Shown piece by piece: positions 9,077 through 18,413 of a stretch of 64,000 nt of DNA; the stretch's first letter is position 1; each line of letters starts with the position of its first letter. The stretch comes from Paradesertivirga superstes. Its GTDB lineage: Bacteria; Bacteroidota; Bacteroidia; Sphingobacteriales; Sphingobacteriaceae. The position numbers and the translations under genes were made by a program. The notes beneath the pieces were generated by a model, which made no database searches, was not told the DNA's origin, and was given only the letters and a program-made list of their open reading frames with translations. Location: assembly GCF_037622515.1 (NCBI RefSeq), contig NZ_JBBJCN010000003.1:434001-498000 (forward strand), read 5' to 3'.

Positions 9077-10477
9077 CTATAGTTGTTCACTATCGTGTTG
9101 TTTCGGAATAATTACATTTGAAAAACCTGCGGCAATTAATTTCTGCCTGAAATTCGTCTGGACATTATATTCGCCATGCACAAGAAATATTGTTTTAAGA
9201 TCATTTGGATCCTGGCAGGATAAAAACCTTAATAAGTCTTCGTAATCTCCATGTGCACTCATAGATTTAATTTCCCTCACCTCGGCCCTTACATCAAAAT
9301 CATCAGCAAATATTCTTACAACCTTGCTGCCCGCAACCAGCTTTCCACCTAAGGAAGAGGGCTCGCAATATCCTACTATTAATATGGTGTTTTTTTCATT
9401 TCCGATATTGTTTTTAATATGATGTTTTACCCGCCCGGCTTCGGCCATGCCCGAAGATGAAATGATTACACAGGGCCGGGGGTCATTATTCAACTTTTTA
9501 GATTCTTCTACAGACTGTATAAATTTCAAGCCTTCGAAATGAAAAACGTCGTCATCCTGTTTCATTGTCTCCTTTACGCTTTTATTAAAAACATCAGGAT
9601 GTTCTTTAAGCACATTGGTTGCTTTCTCAGACAAAGGGCTATCTACATAATAAGGAACATCAGGTAAACTCCCTTTCAGATGCAAGCCATTCAAAGCATA
9701 TAATAATTCCTGTGTTCGTCCCACGCTAAAAGCAGGAATGATCACTTTGCCACCTTTTAATTTACAGGTTTGATGTATGATGTCCCGAATCTGGCCTTCT
9801 AAAGCGTCCAAATCTTTATGTAGGGAATCTCCATAAGTGGATTCTAAAAGGAGGTAATCTGCCTGAGGGAAATTTTGCGGATCTTTTAATAAAGGATCTC
9901 CGTAACGGCCCACATCTCCGCTGAAGGAAATTCTATGATATTTGCCCTCATCAAGAATCTTAAGATGTACAGCAGCGCTCCCTAAAATATGCCCGGCATC
10001 AGTAAACCTCAAACTTATCCGTGAATCAATCTCAAAATCTTCATCATAATCCACTATTTTAAACATGCGAAGGGCCTCCATTACATCGTTCTCTGTGTAT
10101 AAAGGCTCCAGGAGTTCCAAGCCATCCCCTCTCCTGTGTTTATTGCTGTATTCGGCATCTTGTTCCTGTATTCTGGCAGAATCGTTAAGAAGTATGTGCG
10201 CGAGATCCATTGTAGGGGCGGTAGAAAATATTATCCCGTTAAATCCTTCTGCAACCATTCTTGGAATTAGTCCGCAATGATCAATGTGTGCATGAGATAA
10301 AATCAGGTAATCCACCTTATCGGGTCGAAAACCGAAATAGCCGTTTAAGCCATCTGTATTTTCACCCATTCCCTGGAACATCCCGCAATCAAGCAGTATC
10401 TGGGTTCCATTACTTAGTTCTATCAAGTGTTTGCTGCCTGTAACGGTTTGGGCAGCCCCGTGGAAGCTTATTCTCAT
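9077..10477 (-). CDS. Metallo-beta-lactamase/beta-CASP RNase-like protein
   Basis: About 466 residues from the ATG at 10477, chosen because MRISFHGAAQTVTGS is the usual start of this family; the nine in-frame codons upstream are not conserved-looking. The zinc site is HAHIDH (62-67), followed by DAGHILGSAA, FSGDVGRYG and STYGD. The beta-CASP motifs include ISSSGMAEAGR and a final VHGEYN. Proteins of this type (Cft2/Ysh1-like, bacterial stand-alone forms) are predicted RNA endo/exonucleases. The preceding small ORF converges on it. The role in RNA processing is from family knowledge; the natural substrate is unknown. Confidence 0.9.
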   Translation of the reverse strand: MRISFHGAAQTVTGSKHLIELSNGTQILLDCGMFQGMGENTDGLNGYFGFRPDKVDYLILSHAHIDHCGLIPRMVAEGFNGIIFSTAPTMDLAHILLNDSARIQEQDAEYSNKHRRGDGLELLEPLYTENDVMEALRMFKIVDYDEDFEIDSRISLRFTDAGHILGSAAVHLKILDEGKYHRISFSGDVGRYGDPLLKDPQNFPQADYLLLESTYGDSLHKDLDALEGQIRDIIHQTCKLKGGKVIIPAFSVGRTQELLYALNGLHLKGSLPDVPYYVDSPLSEKATNVLKEHPDVFNKSVKETMKQDDDVFHFEGLKFIQSVEESKKLNNDPRPCVIISSSGMAEAGRVKHHIKNNIGNEKNTILIVGYCEPSSLGGKLVAGSKVVRIFADDFDVRAEVREIKSMSAHGDYEDLLRFLSCQDPNDLKTIFLVHGEYNVQTNFRQKLIAAGFSNVIIPKQHDSEQL

Positions 10478-10548
10478 TCTATAAATTAAGTTTAAACTCA
10501 ACATAAAGTAGGGAATGAAAGTTTTAAAACAATAAACTAAATTAATAG

Positions 10549-10579
10549 TTGCAAAACTAATCAGTTAGTTATATATTTG
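10549..10579 (+). promoter_or_regulatory. Promoter of blaI-M56 operon with internal dyad operator
   Basis: TTG (10549-10551) and TATATTTG (10572-10579) are separated by 20 bases, matching the Bacteroidota -33/-7 consensus. Between them lies the inverted repeat AACTAA-TCAG-TTAGTT (10555-10570). A BlaI-type repressor bound there would cover both promoter elements, which fits autoregulation. Confidence 0.7.
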
Positions 10580-10599
10580 AATTAGCAAAAGGAAGAGAA

Positions 10600-10971
10600 A
10601 TGGAACTAAGAGAACTTACAAGGGCAGAAGAACAGATTATGCAGGTTTTATGGCAATTAGAAAAGGCTTTCGTAAAAGAAGTGATTGATATATTACCTGA
10701 GCCAAAACCCGCCTATAATACGGTTTCTACGATAATCAGGATATTAGAAACGAAAGGTTTTGTAGATCATGAGGCTTTTGGAAAAAGTCATCGCTACTTC
10801 CCGATTGTAAGTAAAGAACAATATAAAAGCTTCGCTACAGAAAAACTTCTAAGCGGATATTTCGGCAACTCTGTAGAAAGCATGTTTTCTTTCTTCGTGA
10901 AAAAGGAGAAGATTGATCTGAAAGAAGCCGACGAAATCTTAAAACTGATTAAAAACCTCAAAAATAAATGA
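10600..10971 (+). CDS. BlaI/MecI-family transcriptional repressor
   Basis: 123 residues, the usual size. The winged helix (LTRAEEQIMQVLWQLEKAFV, then TVSTIIRILETKGFV) occupies residues 5-75 and a C-terminal helical dimerisation part follows. BlaI repressors bind dyad operators and are inactivated by proteolysis triggered by a membrane metallopeptidase sensor, here encoded immediately downstream with a one-base gap. No beta-lactamase gene is nearby, as is common for these pairs in Bacteroidota, where they seem to sense cell-envelope stress. The dyad in its own promoter supports self-control. Confidence 0.93.
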   Translation: MELRELTRAEEQIMQVLWQLEKAFVKEVIDILPEPKPAYNTVSTIIRILETKGFVDHEAFGKSHRYFPIVSKEQYKSFATEKLLSGYFGNSVESMFSFFVKKEKIDLKEADEILKLIKNLKNK

Positions 10972-10972
10972 T

Positions 10973-12655
10973 ATGAACTGGCCATCCTACCTTATCCAGG
11001 TTAACATTTACCTGGTTCTGTTTTATGCGTTTTATGCGGTGGTTTTAAAGAATGAAACTTTTTTTAAGTGGAACAGAATATTCCTTTTAAGTTCCGGAGT
11101 ATTCTCTTTTCTGATACCTCTAATGCAATCGGAATGGGTAAAAAACTTATTTGTCAGCAAAGAAATTGAACAGATCACCCGGGCTACTTTAAGTCCGGTT
11201 GCTTTAAAGGAGGTACAACTTACCGCAGCAGTAAATCCGGACCTAAGCATGGGAGAATGGGTTTCCTTTGTATATCTTCTGGGAGTTATTATCTTCTTTA
11301 GCAGATTTCTCTGGCAGCTAAGCAAAGCATTTGGAAGCTTCCGTCAAGGAAGTCAGGCTCAATCCTTTTTCAAAAAAATTAAAGTATCTGAGGATCTTCC
11401 TTCCAGAGATTCTATTTTAAAACATGAAGGAGTTCATGCGTCACAATTTCATTCAGCCGATGTGATATTTTTTGAGCTCATTGCTATTCTCAACTGGTTT
11501 AATCCGGTGGTCTACGCCTATAAAAAATCTGTAAAGTATATTCATGAGTTTATTGCAGATGAAATAGCATCAGGCCACATGGGAAATTCTGATTATGCGC
11601 TTCTTTTAGTCAGCACTGTTTTCGGTATTCAAAAAGAACAATTGACCAATAATTTCTATAACCAATCATTCCTAAAAAAACGAATTATCATGCTACACAA
11701 AACCAAATCCAGGACAACAGCACTTTTAAAGTATGGCTTAACCGCGCCCTTATTTGCCGCAATGCTTGTATTTTCATCGGCGACAATAGTGCAAGAAAAC
11801 GTTGATAGATTAGAACCGGCAAAGATTGTTACGCTGTCAGGAACTTTGCAGTCGATTAACACAGGTAACACTTCTTCTGAAAAATCCACTAATGTGGCTT
11901 TGGCCACCCTTCTTAAAGAGGTTAAAGGAGCAATGGCCGAGCAATTTAAGACCGTCTCAACTGATGATAGTAAAACAGCTGACACTTCACCTCCCAAATC
12001 CACTAATGCGGCTTTTGCCAGCCTCCATAAAGAGATTGAAGACTCAATGGAATTAATTTCAATGCCTGCTGAAGAGCAAAACCCGAAAGATACCTCGGGC
12101 GTTTATAATCAAGCCTCTGTTGAGTTAATGCCTGAGTATCCAGGCGGCGTTAACAAATTCTTACAATGGGTGGGCAGCAATTATAAATTTCCAAAAGCAG
12201 CCGCTGAAGCAGAAATTTCAGGAAGAATGATTGTGCAATTTGTTGTTGAAAAGGACGGCACATTGACAGACATTAAAGTTCCCAGGGACTTAGGTTTTGG
12301 AACAGGTGAAGCAGCTAAAAAATTATTAGCCCAATCTGCAAAATGGAAGCCAGGGGTTCAGAACGGAAAACCGGTTAGAGTTCAGTATACATTGCCTCTT
12401 ATGCTTAGAGTTCCTAAAACTAGTGTCAACTCCACAGATAGTGTGATAATCATAACCAATCAAAGGAATTCTATTAACTCTCCAAACCCGCCTTTATTTA
12501 TCTTAGAGGAGAAAGAAATAACTGCAGAACAAATGAAACAGATCAAGCCGGCCGACATAGAAGCCATACAGGTGCTAAAAGATAAAACGGCTACAGAAAA
12601 ATACGGCGAAAAAGGCAAAAATGGAGTTGTAATAATTACGTTAAAAAAGAAATAA
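10973..12655 (+). CDS. BlaR1-like M56 metallopeptidase with TonB C-terminal domain and plug-like tail
   Basis: 560 residues. Hydrophobic segments lie near 5-24, 34-50, 95-115 and 247-267. The zinc motif HEGVH (151-155) with the downstream Glu in HEFIADE (192) matches M56 peptidases. After the last membrane segment come two copies of an imperfect repeat (STNVALATLLKEVKGAM and STNAAFASLHKEIEDSM), a TonB C-terminal domain (about 375-475, with MPEYPGGVNKFLQWV and GRMIVQFVVEKDG), and a tail resembling a TonB-receptor plug signature (IEAIQVLKDKTATEKYGEKG). It is the presumed sensor/protease partner of BlaI. The extra C-terminal domains are a recurring Bacteroidota fusion whose role is unproven. Confidence 0.88.
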   Translation: MNWPSYLIQVNIYLVLFYAFYAVVLKNETFFKWNRIFLLSSGVFSFLIPLMQSEWVKNLFVSKEIEQITRATLSPVALKEVQLTAAVNPDLSMGEWVSFVYLLGVIIFFSRFLWQLSKAFGSFRQGSQAQSFFKKIKVSEDLPSRDSILKHEGVHASQFHSADVIFFELIAILNWFNPVVYAYKKSVKYIHEFIADEIASGHMGNSDYALLLVSTVFGIQKEQLTNNFYNQSFLKKRIIMLHKTKSRTTALLKYGLTAPLFAAMLVFSSATIVQENVDRLEPAKIVTLSGTLQSINTGNTSSEKSTNVALATLLKEVKGAMAEQFKTVSTDDSKTADTSPPKSTNAAFASLHKEIEDSMELISMPAEEQNPKDTSGVYNQASVELMPEYPGGVNKFLQWVGSNYKFPKAAAEAEISGRMIVQFVVEKDGTLTDIKVPRDLGFGTGEAAKKLLAQSAKWKPGVQNGKPVRVQYTLPLMLRVPKTSVNSTDSVIIITNQRNSINSPNPPLFILEEKEITAEQMKQIKPADIEAIQVLKDKTATEKYGEKGKNGVVIITLKKK

Positions 12656-12675
12656 CTATATCTACCTGTAACAAA

Positions 12676-12705
12676 AGAGCCCTGACATTTTCACATCAGG
12701 GCTCT
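12676..12705. terminator. Bidirectional terminator between M56 gene and sdhB
   Basis: Perfect 10-bp arms AGAGCCCTGA (12676-12685) and TCAGGGCTCT (12696-12705) with a 10-base loop, lying between convergent genes. A-rich and T-rich flanks are modest on both sides. Confidence 0.8.
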
Positions 12706-12739
12706 TAAATTTCCTCCTTGCCTCGTGTTACAAAACTAA

Positions 12740-13507
12740 TTAAATTTCTTCTTCTTTAAAAAGTTTGGCACTCAAAAACTCTCTTCTCATTCTATTAATA
12801 TTCGACATAGAAATCTCTTTCGGACATTCAATTTCACAGGCACCAGTATTGGTACAACTACCAAATCCTTCAGCATCCATTTGAGCAACCATCGATTGCG
12901 CTCTGCGGTAACGTTCTGGCTGCCCCTGAGGCAATAAAGCCAATTGCGAAATCTTTGCCCCAACAAAAAGTGCAGCGGAAGCATTTTTACATGCTGCCAC
13001 ACAGGCGCCACATTGGATACAGGTTGCAGAATTAAATGCTTCATCGGCAATTACCTTCGGAATAGCGATTTCATTCGCATCTGGCACCCCGCCTGTATTC
13101 ACAGAAACATATCCGCCTGCTTGCTGAATTCTGTCGAAAGCCGAACGGTCTACAGCTAAATCTTTAATAACAGGAAATGGTGACGCACGCCATGGTTCAA
13201 TAGTAATTGTTTCACCATTTGTAAAGCTGCGCATATGCAACTGACAAGTAGTGATGGCACGTTTAGGCCCATGAGGGCGACCATTAATATATAAAGAACA
13301 CATTCCGCAAATCCCTTCACGACAATCGTGATCGAAATGGATAGGGTCTGTCCCTTTTTTAATTAAATCTTCATTTACTACATCAAGCATCTCCAGGAAA
13401 GACATATCCGGAGAAATATTTTCTGCTTTGTAAGTAACAAATCCTCCCTTATCGCTGGCATTTGTTTGTCTCCAGACTTTCAGGGTTAAATTCATGTTTC
13501 CGCTCAT
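12740..13507 (-). CDS. sdhB: Succinate dehydrogenase iron-sulfur subunit
   Basis: About 255 residues from the ATG at 13507; the in-frame TTG at 13528 lies inside a repeat element and is less likely. The [2Fe-2S] ligands are in CREGICGMC, and the second ferredoxin domain has [12 protein letters not shown] and [12 protein letters not shown]. It passes electrons from the SdhA flavin to the quinone in the membrane subunit. It is last of three genes (sdhC-sdhA-sdhB), the order found in type B enzymes of Bacteroidota and Bacillus. An 80-base spacer with palindromic repeats separates it from sdhA. Confidence 0.97.
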   Translation of the reverse strand: MSGNMNLTLKVWRQTNASDKGGFVTYKAENISPDMSFLEMLDVVNEDLIKKGTDPIHFDHDCREGICGMCSLYINGRPHGPKRAITTCQLHMRSFTNGETITIEPWRASPFPVIKDLAVDRSAFDRIQQAGGYVSVNTGGVPDANEIAIPKVIADEAFNSATCIQCGACVAACKNASAALFVGAKISQLALLPQGQPERYRRAQSMVAQMDAEGFGSCTNTGACEIECPKEISMSNINRMRREFLSAKLFKEEEI

Positions 13508-13520
13508 CTTTTGAGATTTG

Positions 13521-13582
13521 AGTATCAAGTATCAAGTATAAAGATTAAACATCCTGATACTTGATACCAGATACTTGATACT
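13521..13582. repeat. Palindromic repeat between sdhA and sdhB (GTATCAAGTATC units)
   Basis: The unit AGTATCA recurs in one orientation at 13521-13540 and in the opposite orientation at 13555-13582 (TGATACTTGATACC then AGATACTTGATACT). The two blocks can pair into a long hairpin with a 14-base loop. It sits inside the sdh operon and looks like a dispersed intergenic element rather than a gene. Confidence 0.75.
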
Positions 13583-13587
13583 AAATT

Positions 13588-15525
<1,938 letters not shown>

Positions 15526-15561
15526 AGAATTTATTTTGTATCCCGATAAGGGAGGATCAAT

Positions 15562-16347
15562 CTATCGTGTTAAAAATATGTATATCGGCATTGCGGCAAA
15601 CAAAGCAGGAATAATAATACTGAAAACCCATAAACCAATAAACTTGATAGCCGGGAAGTATTTATTATGATCAAATCCTAATGTTTGAAAACCGCTCTGA
15701 AAACCATGGTAAAGGTGGAAACCCATTGCAATCATAGAAATTACATAAAGAGCCACATACCATAGATGACTGAATGATTCAGTAACAACTTTGTAAAGAT
15801 CTTTTGCAACAACTATTTGGGTTCCGGCTTGCGCATCTATATAAGATGAATGCATTAGTTCTACAGCAGAAACAGGCAATTCTGTTACACGAACTGCATC
15901 GGGGTTCTGAAGAGCCGTTTCATACTGGGTATAAGGTAGTCCTCCCCAGTGGTATTGCGCCCAGAAATTACTCATGTGAACCACAATGAAAATTAAAAGA
16001 ATAGTACCTAAAATTCCCATATTTCTGGAACTCCACGTGCTGTTTGCCGATCCGTTGTACTGTGCATACGCTACTGGTCGCGCTTTCTTATTATACCAGG
16101 TGATTAATAAAGCATACACCGCGTGCAGAATAATCGAGGCATAAAGAAGATAAGATACAAGTTTAATTGGCAAAAAATGAGTCATAAAATAAGAATACTC
16201 ATTAAAAGCCTTACCTGCATCATCTTTAAACAGCTGTAAGTTTCCGATAAGATGGACGACGAGAAACAAGGCGAGAAACAACCCCGTTAAGCTCATAATC
16301 AATTTCTTTCCCAGAGTTGAGGAGAAAGTTTTTTTGAAACTGCTCAT
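15562..16347 (-). CDS. sdhC: Succinate dehydrogenase cytochrome b subunit
   Basis: 261 residues with about five or six hydrophobic segments (first GKKLIMSLTGLFLALFLVVH, others near 62-82, 107-125, 192-212 and 232-255). His residues inside the membrane segments (LVVHLIGNLQLF, IILHAVYALL, IFIVVHMSNFW, GFHLYHGFQS) fit the di-heme cytochrome b558 type. A single large membrane subunit replaces separate SdhC and SdhD. It is first in the operon, with a promoter-like box TACTTTTG on the minus strand at 16378-16385, about 30 bases upstream of the ATG. Confidence 0.95.
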   Translation of the reverse strand: MSSFKKTFSSTLGKKLIMSLTGLFLALFLVVHLIGNLQLFKDDAGKAFNEYSYFMTHFLPIKLVSYLLYASIILHAVYALLITWYNKKARPVAYAQYNGSANSTWSSRNMGILGTILLIFIVVHMSNFWAQYHWGGLPYTQYETALQNPDAVRVTELPVSAVELMHSSYIDAQAGTQIVVAKDLYKVVTESFSHLWYVALYVISMIAMGFHLYHGFQSGFQTLGFDHNKYFPAIKFIGLWVFSIIIPALFAAMPIYIFLTR

Positions 16348-16367
16348 TACTTTTTGTTTGATTTATA

Positions 16368-16458
16368 TTTAGAAACGCAAAAGTATTTAAAAAGGCTATA
16401 CTTATATAACAGATTTTAGCTTTCTAAAGAGTTTTAAATTATTTAGAAACGTTCTAAA
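16368..16458 (-). promoter_or_regulatory. sdh promoter region with repeated TTTAGAAACG sites
   Basis: A -7 box (minus-strand TACTTTTG, 16378-16385) precedes sdhC. TTTAGAAACG occurs at 16368-16377, at the expected transcription start, and again at 16442-16451, where it forms an inverted repeat TTTAGAA-ACG-TTCTAAA (16442-16458). The second copy may be an activator or repressor site. Confidence 0.5.
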
Positions 16459-16705
16459 ATAGCGCGAATGGCAATTACCATTTTACCTAAATCGAAAATC
16501 AGGCATTTAAAAAAGTTAAAAAAACGCTAATTATTATCACCGAATGAGGATTTAAGATAAAAACAAACGTAATTTTCAAAAATTAAAACAGCCAGGCCAC
16601 GACAACAGGCGAAACAGGCAATAAAAAAATAAATAATTCGACACAAAAAAGAAATCAGGCATTTTTAAACATAAATTAATAGCATAACCCGTCAATTTAA
16701 TACAA
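16459..16705. other. AT-rich gap between sdhC and the thioredoxin-fold lipoprotein
   Basis: Together with the sdh promoter this makes a 358-base divergent intergenic region. Beyond the sites described for sdh I see only AT-rich sequence with several repeats of GCATTT and CAGGC and no convincing promoter box for the rightward gene. Confidence 0.5.
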
Positions 16706-17701
16706 ATGAAGTTTCAACTTTCGATTTTCAGCTTACTTTTTCTCACCGGTTGTTTTTATAAAGATTCAAAGGTAACAGGTTCCGCTAAGGGCCTTAAGGA
16801 TGCGGTAATTGAAATTAGCGGCCCCGATAAGTCATGGTCAGCGAATGTAATTGATGAAAAATTTGAACTTAGTCCAAGGTTTGAAAAGGCAGATTTTTAT
16901 GACTTTAAAATACACTTCACAGGGGGTAAAATGATCACCCATCAAATCTATCTTGACAAAGGGCTGTATGACATCAGGCTGAACTCAAATTTTAAAGAAT
17001 ACCCCAAAATAGAAACTCATGTTCAGAACCAGAAGGATCTGAATAAATATTATGAAACTCAAAAATCTGATAAGTCTTCAAGACTTGAAACATTCATAAA
17101 AAAACATCCAGGCTCCCTGGTTTCCGCATATTTGCTGGGTCAGAATACCGAAGAAATTTTCAAAGACCCTAAAAACTACCAGAGGCTATATAACAGCCTT
17201 AATTCCGAAATAAAAAATTCTTCCCATGGAAAAAAAGCAAAAAAAATCATTTCTGGCTACGTAAGAACTATGGTCGGAGCCAAAATCCCTGAAATCAAAG
17301 GAATAACACCAGACGGGAAACCGTTCAATATAGAATTGCTTAAAGGGAAATTAACATTAATTGCGTTTTGGGCCAGCTGGTATACGCCAGGTCTTAATGA
17401 TTTTCCTCAGCTTAAAGTGCTTTATGATGAACTGCACCCAAAAGGTTTTGAAATAGTAAGAATCGCTATAGATAAACATGAAGAGAGGTGGAAAAAAGCT
17501 ATAGCTGATAATCAGTTAAACTGGCTGCACGCAGCGGATTTTAAAGGTGCGTACTCAGAAAATTTCGAATTGTTTAATACCAATAAGCTTCCTACCTATA
17601 TTATAGTGGGACCGGATCTTAAAATCGTTGATTTTGACGTGCCGGTTGAGAGTGTAAGAATCTATATTAATGATTTTCTAAAGAAGCCTTCAGCAAAATA
17701 A
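16706..17701 (+). CDS. Thioredoxin-fold lipoprotein lacking the CxxC active site
   Basis: 331 residues with a lipoprotein signal (LLFLTGC, Cys16). The N-terminal region (about 20-110) resembles the DUF4369-like domain found in front of Bacteroidota TlpA proteins. The C-terminal thioredoxin-like domain (about 190-320) has the fold landmarks GKLTLIAFWASW and the cis-proline in KLPTYII. At the active site, where WCxxC is expected, the sequence is WYTPG (225-229), so both cysteines are gone. It therefore cannot be a thiol-disulfide reductase of the usual kind and may be structural or a binding protein. Its last 35 bases overlap the convergent pdeM gene. Confidence 0.85.
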   Translation: MKFQLSIFSLLFLTGCFYKDSKVTGSAKGLKDAVIEISGPDKSWSANVIDEKFELSPRFEKADFYDFKIHFTGGKMITHQIYLDKGLYDIRLNSNFKEYPKIETHVQNQKDLNKYYETQKSDKSSRLETFIKKHPGSLVSAYLLGQNTEEIFKDPKNYQRLYNSLNSEIKNSSHGKKAKKIISGYVRTMVGAKIPEIKGITPDGKPFNIELLKGKLTLIAFWASWYTPGLNDFPQLKVLYDELHPKGFEIVRIAIDKHEERWKKAIADNQLNWLHAADFKGAYSENFELFNTNKLPTYIIVGPDLKIVDFDVPVESVRIYINDFLKKPSAK

Positions 17702-18347
17702 CTTTGTCATTTAAAATTCCGAAAACAGTATCGTCTTCATTTTCTTTAAGGCAGCATTTACCGGTAAATTTCCCGAAAGCGGGCAAAATACCAGCAGTTT
17801 TCCCAAAAGAGAAGCATGATAATAGTACACTTTGCCGGGCTCTTCCCCGTAAACGGATAGCCGGATGTATATGTCCGCTTAATACGTATACATTCTCCGG
17901 AGGAATTTTTTCGAAATCCTTTTTATCATGAACAAACAAAAAAGGGCCTAGCCTCAATTTATTATGTAATTCAAAATTCGCTTGCTGGTAATAATCCTCA
18001 TGAAGAATATCATGATTCCCCTGAATTAAGATCATTTTTATAGTAGGATACAATTCACGCCACAGCTCCAGCCAGTTCCAATCGTTATTCATATCGCTAT
18101 GAAAAAGATCTCCCAGAAATATGAGCTGTGAAGGTTTAAAGTCATGGATCAGATCCGAAAGCGTTGCGAGTTCTTCCTGTTCCATCAACTTTGGTATGGC
18201 AATACCCGCTTTCCGGAAATGGCCTACTTTACCAATATGTAAATCGGAAATTATTAATGCCTTCTCTTCTTCCCAAAAAATAGCTTTTTTTGGCAGAAGT
18301 ATTAAATTTTGCTCTAAGAAAACCCATCTCAATCCAACAGAACTCAT
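17667..18347 (-). CDS. pdeM: Ligase-associated-type metallophosphoesterase PdeM
   Basis: 226 residues of a calcineurin-like phosphoesterase with complete metal motifs: ISDLHIGK (Asp35, His37), GDLFHSD (Asp80), GNHD (110-113) and SGHIHP (His159, His161). The short, compact form matches the family called PdeM, which in many bacteria is linked to an ATP-dependent DNA ligase, an Lhr helicase and an exonuclease for DNA repair. None of these partners is next to it here. A CAAAAATA/TATTTTTG box lies just upstream, inside the terminator of htrA, so its transcript may have a very short leader. Confidence 0.85.
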   Translation of the reverse strand: MSSVGLRWVFLEQNLILLPKKAIFWEEEKALIISDLHIGKVGHFRKAGIAIPKLMEQEELATLSDLIHDFKPSQLIFLGDLFHSDMNNDWNWLELWRELYPTIKMILIQGNHDILHEDYYQQANFELHNKLRLGPFLFVHDKKDFEKIPPENVYVLSGHIHPAIRLRGRARQSVLLSCFSFGKTAGILPAFGKFTGKCCLKENEDDTVFGILNDKVILLKASLENH

Positions 18348-18359
18348 GCGGCAAAAATA

Positions 18360-18388
18360 AAAGCCTTTCGGGTTAATCGAAAGGCTTT
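18360..18388 (-). terminator. Terminator of htrA
   Basis: Perfect arms AAGCCTTTCG (18361-18370) and CGAAAGGCTT (18378-18387) with a 7-base loop, 26 bases after the htrA stop. On the minus strand the stem is followed by CTTTTATTTTTG, a good T-rich tail. Confidence 0.85.
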
Positions 18389-18413
18389 AGAATTGAATTT
18401 TTTATATTTAAAA

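Noticed and set aside
18347..18413. Operon of pdeM and htrA
   Set aside because: A strong terminator for htrA lies before its neighbour, and htrA, being upstream on the minus strand, stops before pdeM begins.
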